DNA from: Tricholoma matsutake
Lineage: Eukaryota; Basidiomycota; Agaricomycetes; Agaricales; Tricholomataceae
Reading direction: 5' to 3'
Assembly (NCBI GenBank): GCA_026075535.2
Contig: AP026546.1
Span: forward strand, 2,976,001 to 3,040,000
DNA length: 64,000 nucleotides
The notes beneath the pieces were generated by a model. It worked only from the letters and a program-made list of their open reading frames with translations, ran no database searches and had not been told where the DNA came from. Below, in pieces: positions 43,360-54,504 of the stretch (position 1 is the first letter of the stretch; every line of letters begins with the position of its first letter). The translations under genes and the position numbers were made by a program.

Positions 43360-43777
43360 TATAAGGGCAACCTGAGCCTCTAGCAAAGGGAAATCCGAAG
43401 TTAAAATTATGCTACATAATACAGGGATTGGGGGCGCACCTAGCAAAGGGAAATCCGAAGAGAAAACTCTAAGGATCCCCTTGCTGATGCCCAGTATATG
43501 TGAAGACGACAAAAATCAAATATAACCTAAAAATAGAAAAAGGCGGAGATAGATGGATCAAGGCCGCCGAATGACATCATACCAAGGGGTATGTGTCGGA
43601 AGGGGTACTCCGCCTCTAAATATAAAAGTGTCAACATATACAAACATGATAGCAAGGGAAAATTAGTAATAAAATCCGGAAAAATCATAGAAAATGAGGG
43701 AAATGAGGTGGGGAAAAATATGGGACAAACATAAAAAATAGGAAAAACACACAGGGCACCCCCCTAGTCCCCTTACA
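43360..43777 (-). repeat. 5' LTR of Gypsy copy 2
   Basis: 418 bp; 8 bp (AAGAATAG) are missing near 43697 relative to the other LTRs. On the element strand a TATA-like ATATAC (43499-43494) lies 29 nt upstream of AGAGTTTTCT (43470-43461), the predicted RNA start. Confidence 0.94.
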
Positions 43778-44602
43778 GACACCCACCAGAGGTCTTCAGC
43801 ATCTTGGTGATGTGCAGCGAGTCAACAGATGATGCACATTGTTTTGATGATGTGTCCTCCTCTTTGACAGATGGTGCTTTAGAAAGATCATGGGAGTTGC
43901 AGAAAAGAGTTGGACTATAAGGGAAGTTCAACCCACTGTCAAAGCTGTTGCTATGCTGACCACCATTAGAGCATCTTGGGGAACAACCTCATTTCTGGTG
44001 ATGATCTTGGTCAGTTGCTATGATACTGGTGATGAGCTTACCTCATTGTCATTGTAGTCAATCATGGTCTGAACTGGCATGAGAGAGTTTGAGTTAATGC
44101 AGGCCTCACACTGTGCCATGGCCTTGTTCTTGACAACACTAGCTTTTGAGGTGACAGTATGGGTCGTAAACTACAGATGTGATCAGCAGTTGGTATGTAG
44201 TCAGTGAGTAGTGACATACAGGGTTTGTGTCTCCATCATGTGCTTCAATGCCATCTTCCTCATCAGAGTTTTTGACCCTGCATGCAGCACATTGTGCTTT
44301 CTTGATCTTGGCTGCCTGAGCACATTCCCCAGCAGCTCTTCCACACCTAGCCACTTATATTATAAAAACAGATTACCTGACAGAATGAAACACTTACAAT
44401 GCTCATGTACCTTTTGACTAGGTCTATGGTTGCATCCTGATAGAGACCTAGCAGTAGGAACTGTGGTAGGGGGCATAATATTTCCTTTCAAAGCTAAAGA
44501 GAGGAATATGGTAAGTGGATGAAGGACAGCGAGAGAATTTGGAGAACCTTGGTTGTGGTCATGACAAGAGCGAGCTTGAGCAGTGGTAGGCAGTGGTGGC
44601 AT

Positions 44603-44935
44603 GTTGATCAGTGAATGAGAGGTGTAGTGAATGAGAGGTGTATGACTGGGCACAGAGTATGGACTGTCAGCTAATCATATTTATCAGGTTCAAGAACAAA
44701 GAGCATTCAACGTTGGGCAGTTGAACATTGAGCATAAATTAATGAATCATCCATGCGCAAATGTGCAACATTGATAAAGCCCAAAAATAGGCCACTGGAA
44801 CTGCACCCACAATAGGGGCCATCAGATGAAGTGGACAAGGAAGTCCATCCACAATTTGAATTTGGAAAACCAAAACTTGAACTGAAAGGAACCAAGGACT
44901 CTTGCCTTTTGATAGCTAGATTGCTTTGTACAATC
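44603..44935. other. No gene; spacer between DUF6532 gene and Plavaka gene
   Basis: The two genes diverge from this 330-base stretch, so it probably held both promoters. No element is distinct. Confidence 0.35.
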
Positions 44936-47900
44936 ATGATATCCTGCAGATATTGTCATCAGCCAAAACCCTCTCAGACAGCAGTCAACCGACACATCAG
45001 ACACTCACCTAATTGTTTTCAGGCATACACGCAAGACCTCGCTGATCTCTCTAACCTCAGAAACCCTACTTGGCATGAAGGTCAGACCATCCTTGACAAC
45101 CAACCACCTATCACTGTTGAGCTGGGAGTTGATGGTGAGGGAGTTGACAGCGATATAGAAATGGGTAGCCCTAAAGACTTGGAGCCATTCAATTTTGACA
45201 ACAATGTTGAATCTTCCTCTGCTCTGAATGTCCACCTACCTCGACACCACACAGTTGAAATCGAGGAGGTCAAGGATGAAGATGACACATGCAAGACCGC
45301 AGATCATATCCCAGTCTTGTCACACAGATCCTTGGTGTAGGCAAAACCCCATTCAAGAAGTTGAAGGAAGAACAGGTTGCACTTGGTGAAAGCGAGTGGG
45401 CACCATTTGCAAGCCAAGAGGAGTGGGATTTAGCCCAGTGGTTGATGAAAAGCATAGGCCAGAACTCCATTGATGAATTCCTAAAACTTTCAATCATAAG
45501 TTCACAGTGTGCTGGAATTACTAATCGCAATAAGCTTATCTGATATTATAGACCAGAGAGCGCAGTGGCCTCTCATTTCACAACACCTACTCCTTCTTGA
45601 AGAAGATTGATCAGCTGCCAAAGGGTCCTGCATGGACATGCAATGTTGTCACTGTGGAGGGTGACTGCACTGGTGAAGATGGCAAGATGTTTGAAGAGCT
45701 CGAGCTTTGGTGTTGTAACCCTGCGGAGTGCATTCAAGAATTGCTTGGTAATCTAGCACTAGATGGTGATATCGCATATGCACCTGTACAGTGTTTCACA
45801 GACAAAGATGGCACCAACTGTGTCATTGATGAGGGATGGATGGCAGACTGGTGGTGGAAGACACACGTAAGAGTGTGTTATGGCAAGTGTGGTATCTGTC
45901 AAACTTATATTCCCAGGGCAAAATTCTGGAAGGGGGTGTGGTAGCACCAATCATTCTGGCTTCAGACAAAACACAACTGACTAACTTTGGAGGAGATAAG
46001 ACGGCATGGCCAGTTTACCTGACGATCAGTAACATCGCTAAAGAGAAGCGACACCAGGTCCATAATATGTCTACTACACATAGTATGAATATATTGTATC
46101 AGGTATCTTCAAATGTGACCATGCTCATTGGCTATTTACCTGTTTCCAAACTTGAGTGCTTCTCAGACACTACTCAACCTGTCACAGGCTACAGATTGTT
46201 CCATCATTGTATGTCTGAACTGTTGAAGCCCCTGATCAAAGCTGGAAGGGAAGGAGTCAAGATGACATGTGCGGACTCATACATCCACCATAGCTGTCCA
46301 CAGTGCAAGGTTAGTGCCAATGAAAGGGGTGAACTTGTAACATCCCTGTGGAAAGAGACAGACAAGACTGTTCAGTTGCTGAGCCAGGATCAAAAATGTA
46401 AGGCAAATCACCAAGACTCAGCAGAGATGTTTGTCAAGCTGGGTTTGTGCACCATATATGAACCCTTCTGGAAAGCCCTCCCTCATACCAACATCTTCCA
46501 AATGTTCACTCTGGATATCCTTCATCAACTTCATAAAGGCATATTCAAGGATCCTCTGGTCAACTGGTGTACCAGGGTTGTCAGTGCTGCAGAGCTAGAT
46601 GCACAGTTCAAGGCCATGAACGGTCATGCTGGTTTACGACACTTCAAGAAGGGAATCTCATTCATATCGCAGTGGACAGGCACGGAGCACAAGCAAATGT
46701 AGAGAGTATTTGTGGGCGTGATGGCTGGTGCTGTCAATGAGCAAGTACTCATGGTGGTACACTCAGTCATTGATTTTATCTATTGCTCCCAATTCCACTG
46801 TCACATAACCCAAACTCTTGCCACACTTCAGAGGTGCCTCAACACTTTTCATGCTAACAAGAACATCTTAGTCAAACTCAGCATCTGGGAACATTTTAAC
46901 ATACCCAAGCTTCACATGATCCAACACTACATTGACGTGATTCTCACCCATGGATCCACTGATGGATACAATACCGAATCACCCAAACAACTCCACATTG
47001 ATCTTGCAAAAAAGGCCTATTGTGCAAGCAATAAACATGACTTCCTGGAACAGATGGCGCTTTGGCTTCAGTGACAGGAGGCAATGTTTCTTCAAACATC
47101 ATACCTTACATGGCTTCACCCTCAGGCTAAGTCTGCTGTTGACAATGACGATGATGATTTAGACACCAATGATGGGGACAATCATGATGATGTGTGGAAA
47201 TTAAAGTGGTCAATGTTGTTATGGTCAACATCAACATCTGCCCCTAACACAAGAGGCAGAGCAATATATTACCCTGGAGAATATGTTGGGAATAATAGGG
47301 AAAAAAGACACTTTTTCCCTGGGGAAAAATAAAAGGAACCATCAGTAAAGAAATGTTGTTTTTCCCACACTTTTCTCTTTGCTCTTGCTCAGCAAAAAAA
47401 ACTCATCCATTCCTGGGAGAAAATCAGGTGAAGATGGAGGGGAAATATTTTTTTTTTCCACATTTTCTCTATATCTGGTGAAAATAACATTTTTTCTCCT
47501 GACTTCCACAGTTTTTTCACCTAGAAACAGATTAGTTATTTTTCCACAGAGAAAAAAGTGGGAATATGGGGGAAAATGACCTTTTTTCCCCTGATGTTCA
47601 CAAGTTTTTTTCCTGGAAACAGATTAGTTGTTTTCCTGTAGCAACCAAAAGGACAAAGTGTGGGAAAATAACATACTTTTACTGATGGTTCCTTTTATTT
47701 TTCCCCAGTGAAAAAGGGTCTTTTTCTTCCATTATTCCCAACATTTTCTCCAGGGTAATATATTGCTCTGCCTCTTGTGTAAGTGTTGGTATGTTGCAAA
47801 ATGCCCACCATTCCAGAATGTCACAATCGATCAGCTCACAACTCACCACCTTATTCCCAATTTTCTGGTTGTGTTTTCAGAGTTCTTCAAGATACATAGT

Positions 47901-48518
47901 CCTCATGCTCCTTGTCCATCCAAGTATGACCGCTTCGATGTTTACAAGCAAATGCACATCGTCCATCCTCCGAATCACTTCAGTGGCTCAAAGCAAATGT
48001 GTGAACATATTCTTACTACTCCTGCTCAAGATGCAACTGGACAAGGATCTGCAGTGCCAGCATGCTTTGATACTGCATTCATGATTGAGGATCTGACTCA
48101 CTACCAACATGGCACACCATTCCCCCAAGGTATGTTCAGTCAACTCTGTTCCCAACTGTCAACATTGTCATTCTATTGTTATCACAGGTCTGCATGTTGC
48201 TCAAGTACATGCTATCTTTAACCTCCCCCCACAATTCAGTCAACTCCTGCACCCACTGGCATACATTGAATGGTTCACAGCTCTTGGTCAGCTCGATCGA
48301 GTGACAGGGATGTACAGCATATGCCATTCAACACATCATCACCATCCAAATGCCAAGATCATTCCAGTGAATCACATAGTACGCAGTGCTCATCTTATGG
48401 GGAAATCTGGCCAGGAGATGAATCATACTTGGATGACAATAACATATTAGAGAAGGCTGAAGTATTCTGGGTCAATCCTTACATTAACATTGATATGTTC
48501 ATTGTAACACAGACATAG
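44936..48518 (+). pseudogene. Plavaka-type (CACTA-like) transposase, split by a MITE
   Basis: Order on the plus strand: an N-terminal zinc finger MISCRYCHQPKPSQTAVNRH from 44936; an acidic region; GESEWAPFASQEEWDLAQWL at 45390; KIDQLPKGPAWTCN at 45603 and WMADWWWKTH at 45838; the core with APIILASDKTQLTNFGGDKT, NVTMLIGYLPVSKLECFSD, TLDILHQLHKGIFKDPLVNW and AGLRHFKKGISFISQWTGTE, then FNIPKLHMIQHYID and STDGYNTESPKQLHIDLAKK. The C-terminal part after the MITE has YVAKCPPFQNVTIDQL, LAYIEWFTALGQL and NPYINIDMFIV, ending at 48518. Defects: a stop or frame break near 45341, TGA at 45542-45544, a stop after EHKQM (46702), a stop after MALWLQ (47074) and the MITE at 47248-47779. Plavaka elements are cut-and-paste elements abundant in Agaricomycetes; terminal repeats were not located. 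Confidence 0.85.
47248..47779. mobile_element. Harbinger-type MITE inserted in the Plavaka gene
   Basis: 532 bp with terminal inverted repeats of more than 85 bases. The left end CACAAGAGGCAGAGCAATAT is repeated exactly in inverse at the right end, and CCCTGGAGAA-ATGTTGGGAA and GGAACCATCAGTAAA also pair. It is flanked by TAA on both sides (47245-47247 and 47780-47782), the PIF/Harbinger target size. Removing the element and one TAA rejoins the Plavaka coding region (STSAPN to KCWYVAKCPP). The interior repeats TTTTTCC/GGAAAAA motifs. No coding capacity. Confidence 0.9.
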
Positions 48519-50230
48519 ATTCATTCAATAAAGTTATTTGAGATTCTCTTACTATACCAATGCACTGTAGTCCACAGAGTTATGGTAGCAGTCTGCAAGA
48601 CCTATGTAAACTACCAACAGTAGGCAGAGTGCTATGGATGATTTCAACTCCTATCACATCCAATATGAATGCAACCGAGCACTATCCACTCATCTCTCGG
48701 ACCTATCGCATTGCCATTGAGTGGGTATCACTATGGGAGCAGTCATATTAACATATGCTGTGCACTGGAGGCTACCTATGGCTATCAATCAGTGGTGGTA
48801 CACTATGGCCAAAACACTTTTTCCTGATGCAGGTCACCCTGCAGTTGCAACAGACAGGTGCATCTTTAGCTTATGAGGCTCAAGATGTGGATTCAATCTG
48901 TAAAGATGGTGCAGTCATGGCCTTCTATGTGCTGTCTTCACCAGAAATCTGACTGGCTTAAAACTAATCATGATTGATCCATGATACCTGGGCCAAATCA
49001 CTTGAGCTTGTAATGATTCAGATTTACATTAATTTATATCCCCCCCTCCCCCTGAAGAACTCAGACATGCCATGTGGAGCAGCAGCCCTCACAGCACAAG
49101 TGCTGAATTTGTATGTTGTGGTACACTGAGGAGAGTGAAGCTACAGTGAAAATCTTCAGCACTACAATATCATGATGTGTGAAAACTTGAAACTACAAAT
49201 TTGAAAAATTCAGAGCACCTGATATTCTATGTAAATATCAGCTAGGCACAAGTACAAGGTTATCATCAATGCATTAAATAATAGAACCTCAAAGATCAGA
49301 AGGATTGAGAGTAGGGGAAAGGATTGAAGGCAAATGGTGATAACATGACAGATAACATGTGGCAGTGCCACTGACTGGCTGGCACAATTTCGCCAGCTCA
49401 CAGGTCACCAAAAATCAATCAGAAAAGACAGATATGTAATCAATTTGTTCAACTATCTACAACTGAACATACAAGACAATACATGTGGAATTGCAGCTAG
49501 GAGGGACGAATGTTAATGAGCTCGGGAATTTCCGTGTCAGATAACATGTTGCAAGGTCTGATTGTTTCATGCATTTTTTAATATGACATGCGCAAACAGA
49601 CCTCTCTTTTAGGTACATTAGGGGCAGATACAGTTTGCGCTGCGAGGAGTCAACCGAAGGTTGACGATGAGTGACTGGGTGTTGCCACGTTTTCAGTACT
49701 CAGTGTGGCAGCTTTTTTTTGAATATCCGTAAGCAAGGTGCGCTTGCGACAGCACCCAGTTGAGTTCCGACTTCGGCGCTTCGCGAAATTATTCGGTTGC
49801 CGGAACCATTCGGGCTGTATTCCCGATATGGTTCAATGTTCAAGCTCGTCGTTTAGTGTAGACGCCACGACCTCGATTTATGTCACCATGCTGTCGGACC
49901 ATCGATACATAATGCCTGAGGCCTGATCTCTTCTGAGGTGAATAATTCTTCAAAGTTACGTCGGGGATAAGCTGTGAATCTGATGCATGATGGTCATAGA
50001 TCTTATTCAGTTCTCCATGTTACATGCCAGTTTGACAACCTTCACTTACGTTTTCTGACTCTGTTTGTGAAGCATCAGACCCATTCGTGAGCGGCATGCC
50101 AGATCTGGTTAGACCTTGATGACGCCTCAAGGTGTACTAGAACTCTCCACTGGTGAATCTATCGTAAAGTGTGATCATTGATCCACCAGCCCGGGAGCTC
50201 CACTTTTGCCTTTTGGGTTGCTGACAACCA
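48519..50230. other. No gene recognised
   Basis: About 1.7 kb separating the transposon nest from the next host gene. Only short frames are present; 48530-48960 may hold further transposon flank. Nothing else seen. Confidence 0.45.
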
Positions 50231-50239
50231 GATATATAA
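50231..50239 (+). promoter_or_regulatory. Likely TATA box of the DUF4430-like gene
   Basis: ATATATAAA about 140 bases upstream of the ATG at 50374, in a position suited to a leader of roughly 100 bases. Confidence 0.45.
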
Positions 50240-50373
50240 ATGACCGAAGTCTGAACAGTGGACGGACAGAGACTCCCCAAATTTTACGCTGAAGATCGCA
50301 TTTGAACAATTTAGTCTGGTGAGTGTCAGCGCGACCTTTTGAAATTATTCCCTCACCTATAGAGCCGAGTAGC

Positions 50374-51090
50374 ATGTCTCACTTTAATTCTGAAATCTGG
50401 GCCATCATCAGGATTGAAGGAAGAGACCAAACGATATTCGAAGGTGTTGTCAAGACCAACGGCCATGATGTTACTGCCTCAACCGGCGGCACTCACCCTG
50501 CCGACGGAACGAACAACAACGAGCACCCTTATGCAGTTCCTACTTGCACATCTGCGCTTGCTGATATTGCCAAGGTGCAACATTTCACATGGGATGGGTA
50601 CGTGTTCTACAGCTACAGGGTCGAAGTTCGCCTCCGCAGACTAACTAAATTCAAAAGGAAATTCTATGAGAGCTTTGAAGACTTTTTCATCACGCGCATC
50701 AAGAATGACACGGCTGGTAGTGGCGAATACTGGCAGCTAGCACTCAACTTTAGACGGGCAAACCTGGGGGGAGGTCAGCTGGAGATAAAGGCAGGAGATA
50801 ACGTGTTGTGGGCATTGATCAAGCCAGAGCCTTCTTATAATTCGTTGGCACCCCTCAAACTCACCGGTCCCAGGTCTGCTAAGGTCAATGTAGAGTTTAT
50901 GGTCACTGTCCTTGATGGTGAAACTCGCAAGCCGGTTGCAGGAGCGATTATCACACCGGGGGAGCAGAAGACAGATAGTCAGGGCCAAGCCAAGGTAAAG
51001 TATAACGCGGCCCAGATATACACCCTGAAAGCGAACTACGATGGCCATTATGTTCGTTCCGATGCGCTTAACGTTACGGTGACCCAGTGA
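50374..51090 (+). CDS. DUF4430-like protein with a C-terminal Ig-like domain
   Basis: The stretch can be read without a stop, but an intron fits at 50598-50657. It has a GTACGT donor, a CTAAC branch site and an AAAAG acceptor; it is 60 nt and in phase. Splicing joins FTWDG to KFYESFEDFFIT and restores the family pattern, giving 218 residues. The N-terminal part (IRIEGRDQTIFEGVV, GGTHPADGTNNN, PTCTSALADI, GEYWQLALNF, GDNVLWAL) fits the DUF4430 group. Residues from about 150 (FMVTVLDGETRKPVAGAIIT, TDSQGQAKVKY) form a beta-sandwich of the kind found in adhesins and carrier proteins. Many fungal relatives are secreted; this one has no signal peptide at the chosen ATG. Function unknown. Confidence 0.72.
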   Translation: MSHFNSEIWAIIRIEGRDQTIFEGVVKTNGHDVTASTGGTHPADGTNNNEHPYAVPTCTSALADIAKVQHFTWDGYVFYSYRVEVRLRRLTKFKRKFYESFEDFFITRIKNDTAGSGEYWQLALNFRRANLGGGQLEIKAGDNVLWALIKPEPSYNSLAPLKLTGPRSAKVNVEFMVTVLDGETRKPVAGAIITPGEQKTDSQGQAKVKYNAAQIYTLKANYDGHYVRSDALNVTVTQ

Positions 51091-51650
51091 AGGGGGGGAG
51101 TTGCCGCTTCAACAGATATTTGACTGATAATATGTGCTTGTACTATATCTGCCACTTTATTCGTTAACAGTTACTACGCTTTCTCACCCGGCCCTCAATG
51201 TCTAAAACATGGATGCTCGGCCTCATACGGACCATCTTCAAATTACCAACAAATATCACGACAGTTAAGTGACCATTGTCGGTCTCACGGTACATTCATA
51301 CTTAACATTTAAATGAGCTGAAAACTTTAAAAAAAGACCAACAACAGCATTCGATATACTGTGAGAACTCGGAAATGACATGCGAAGCAGTGGCCCTCTA
51401 GCACAAGTCATGAGCCTGTCAAAAGAATTGTGGCCCATAATCGTCAAGTAATTGTGCTCGATAATCGTCATGGTCAAGGTGGTTTGGATTATCGTCACAA
51501 TTTTTTGTACATAATCATGCAACAATTGCCCTAATTTGACTGCTACTAATGTCAAAGTGGTTACAAAACAAGGATCTAAAAATCAAGAATGAGGTCTGTG
51601 ACAAAAAATGTACCCTCTAAGACGCACGAACATTGATCAACTCATAGACT
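51091..51650. other. No gene; short ATAATCGTCA repeats
   Basis: AATTGTG...ATAATCGTCA occurs twice directly (51429-51472) and once inverted (51488-51503). No coding signal. Confidence 0.45.
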
Positions 51651-51659
51651 TTGATCCAA

Positions 51660-52800
51660 ATATTTGATGATGAGGACAACACATTTCAGTTTGGATGAAA
51701 CTTGAGGCAGTTGACAACACTGCAACAACCCTGCTATGTCCATTTGCACGGGCAATACAATGCCTTGAAGCTAGGGATACAACTCTGGATGACATATACC
51801 TGTACTGGCTTGCGATCATTGCCGCGGGCCGAATCACCAACTATCAATTCTCAAAGATGATTGAAAATGAACGAGCTCAAAACATTTATCTGGTAGCTTT
51901 TGCCTTGCAACCAGGTAAGCTGCACCTCTATTTGCTATAAACGTGCATTTGCTATAAACGCGCACCTGCGTACCCTTCCGCAGACCATCGAAATGCATCA
52001 ATCTTGGATGATCCCTTGAACCCCCTTTCTATCTCAAGCATCACCATTAACACCTGCTTCGACTCAAATGGTCTACCTCGCCGTGTCAAGCCCAAGATTT
52101 CTGTTGTCCAGAAGGTTGGTATTAGTCTCCAGCTCATGCTCAAAAAAAAGCATTTGGCAATGCATACGAGAATGAGCGATCTGTGGATGAGGCAAAGAAG
52201 ATTATTATGGCAGATCGGAGTTGCGCAACTTGCCCACCGTTCTCCTGCTGCGGCACTGCGAGTGCAGTTGAAGGCATATTTCAATCGAGAGGACCCTTTC
52301 AATCGAAAGAAGCGTGAAAATAAGACGGCGCGAGAATGCCAGTGGTGGATGGATCTGATTGATCACGAAGATGCTGACGTCCTGGCGGTGGGTCATTTCC
52401 TTATGCTTGCTAGGCTGGCTGAAGTACACGGTACTTATTAATTAGTCCACAGGCTTTAGCAGTCAAGATTTTTGCTCTAATGCCTGTTTCAATGGTCGAA
52501 GAGCGTGCAGTATCAGTCACGACATGGATCAACAGTGCAAAAAGAAGTCAACAAGGTGTTACAACGGTCTCCAATCATCTCCAGATTCGACAGTTTGAGC
52601 AGAGCGATGTTCAGAATGTGCTCAAGTTTTATCTATACTCTCGAAATCATTTATATTTGACATGTTTGAAATTCTTTTGCACACTGCCAGGATAGACGAA
52701 ACAAAAATCAGTTGTCGATCCGGTGGCGTGACATGCAGTCCACGATCCATAAACTGACTTCGGCGGAAGGCAAACCCTGTCACTGGTGAAACTGAAGTTA
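51660..52800 (+). pseudogene. Relic of a hAT-like transposase (C-terminal half)
   Basis: Plus-strand pieces follow in order: ARAIQCLEARDTTLDDIYLY with WLAIIAA (51750-51830), DHRNASILDDPLNPLSISSI, SPAAALRVQLKAYFNREDPF, ECQWWMDLIDHEDADVLAVG, then LAVKIFALMPVSMVEERAVS, VTTWINSAKRSQQGVTTVSN and SIRWRDMQSTIHKLTSAEG. This order matches the C-terminal half of the basidiomycete hAT-type transposases with the SMADER-like dimerisation motif. The N-terminal zinc finger and first catalytic block are missing and frames change at 51915-51975 and 52420-52470. It is unrelated in subfamily to the hAT element at 33-35 kb. Confidence 0.6.
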
Positions 52801-54504
52801 GCGGTGATGAAGTTTTCTGATCTTGCAGCTAAGGATCCTATTGATCCTGCAGCTTGATGATAACCTTCCTCCAGAGTTCCAAAGCATTGAACATCATAAT
52901 TTTCTCATTGCAGACACCTTCAATATCACCTCTGCATTTCTACTCGACAATCTCGGAGATGCAGCTGGAGCTGGATCTTCCGTGTCCAATACTTCACAGG
53001 TTACCAATCTCAAAACGACGCACTGGCAGACGGACTTAGTAGGTAGAGGGAAAGCCAGTAGTAACTCATCAGCCTCAAGATGCCAGTGGACGAGTGGAGT
53101 AACATTCTAAATACAGTATAACTAGGTAGTCCCCCTTGCGAAATAGGGCTAAATTCACCCACCGGCTAATCATTTAACGCAAAATAACTAGAGCTACTGG
53201 GGCTGCCAGTGCGCGCCCCAGATCCCTACTGCAAAACAGCTGTGAATTTCACGGCCAAAGTTTATATTTATCAAGGTAAGACTGACCTAGTATCATGAGG
53301 CGAAGAATCTTATCTTATAAGAAAGGGCCCGCTCTCTGTGGCCAAACATTTGTTCCCATGACCCAAGGAGCACACTGCCATCATCTCATACGATGCTTGC
53401 CAATGCCCATCTTTGAAGATCTACGGTCGCGCCACCAGGCACGACTCCACGAGCAGAGCGCAATACAATATATTTTGAGCCAAATTTGAGCCAACTGCCA
53501 TAGTAGTATATCGACACTAACACGCAATCGCACGCACCTCTATTCCCAACATGGCAGTGGCTGGGCTTTTGGGTGCCTTGTTTTTTCCTATATATCGTTG
53601 GACCCGCAAAATTGAACCCTGAAATCTCCAGATTTCCCGGCCTAATGTCCCTGATTGTACTAGCTCGCGACTTCGAGCGCTGTTTGTGGGGGGTGGGCCA
53701 TATCAAAGAACCTCGTTTTTCGTTCCCCAGAAACTCTGACTTGGTTGGTATCCCCCCCCCCCAAAAATATGAAACCTTCATATATCCATCCACACCTCTC
53801 CGCGTGTTCCATCGATCAACATTTTGATATTTGCGAGTAGGGACGGCAGCAAATCAAAAAACGGTTGTCCGCTGAACGAGCTAAGCCATATTCACCAGTT
53901 GCCTTTAGCTTGCTTTGAGCCGGGAGCCCATCCCCCCAGCCCATGGCCATTTTTATGGACTTTGGGGGTTTAGGGGTTGGATGGCAGCAATTTGGTGTGA
54001 GTTAAGCAAACAAGGTTGGAATTCCCATTGTTAGGCTTTAGTGGCAACATCGGTGGTATCCATGCTCAGTAAGTGACATGTCAGTTGTGTTTTATATTAT
54101 ACTTTTTTTTACAATGGGAATTTCAACAGTGAGTAGGCACGCGCGTCGCGCATAGCTATAGCTATAGGAAGGGAAGGTACACCCAACAACACCATTTTTA
54201 TGGAACGATCTTAGTTTAGCAGAACGGTAATGTCAAGGGAAGGCGGCAATAATCCGGTTCTGAGCAAACCGCTCCAAGACAATCTAATTTTGTTTACAGA
54301 ACCGCGCCCATCTGCAGAACCGATAGAACTAGGAACCGCCTCTGGAGTTTGGGGTTTTTTAACCATAGAGTTGACAGTTTTTGGACATGATTTGTGAGTT
54401 CTGACCTTATCCCAACCCATACAAATAGGCCCCTCCCCAACATCTCGCTTTTGTTCTAGTCTCTATATCCATCTTCTGTCGGCAACCTACCCTCATTATA
54501 TGCC
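52801..54504. other. No gene recognised
   Basis: Short frames only. An inverted repeat (GTTGGAATTCCCATTG at 54015-54030 against CAATGGGAATTTCAAC at 54112-54127) is the one clear structure. The last 60 bases are probably promoter and leader of the zinc-finger gene. Confidence 0.45.

Larger units (their letters stand above)
37800..43777 (-). mobile_element. Ty3/Gypsy chromovirus-type LTR retrotransposon, copy 2 (well preserved)
   Basis: Minus strand, 5,978 bp, with the direct duplication GACAC on both sides (37795-37799 and 43778-43782). The 3' LTR is 37800-38165 and the 5' LTR is 43360-43777. Pol is open along its whole length; gag has one stop and one frame change. The LTRs differ by a 60-bp deletion, an 8-bp deletion and about six substitutions. 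It interrupts the DUF6532 gene. Confidence 0.96.
36760..44602 (-). pseudogene. DUF6532-domain gene split by a Gypsy element
   Basis: On the minus strand the gene starts about 44602 (MPPLPTTAQ) and runs through SGCNHRPSQK, AAKIKKAQCAACRVKNSDEE and SVDSLHITKMLKTSGG to the insertion at 43778. It resumes below 37799 with CPKASDYDDTLKRAILLAAA, the usual start of DUF6532. Distal blocks are IECCIDEWITGIKTDIPFTT, YKDHVHCLECFKKHTEKYG and ILLKLYNWGR, ending with SGAQPLSTADHC and an acidic tail at 36760. Stops after FQHGAGISRQ and elsewhere show decay in the middle (37000-37700) in addition to the insertion. DUF6532 proteins form a large expanded family in Agaricomycetes, often next to transposons; function unknown. 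Confidence 0.72.

Noticed and set aside
49738..49926. Small secreted-protein candidate
   Set aside because: A 62-codon frame with no signal peptide, splice sites or neighbours to support it.
53386..53793. Minus-strand frame of 135 codons
   Set aside because: Composition and lack of any motif or splice context give no support; it spans a C-run and short repeats.
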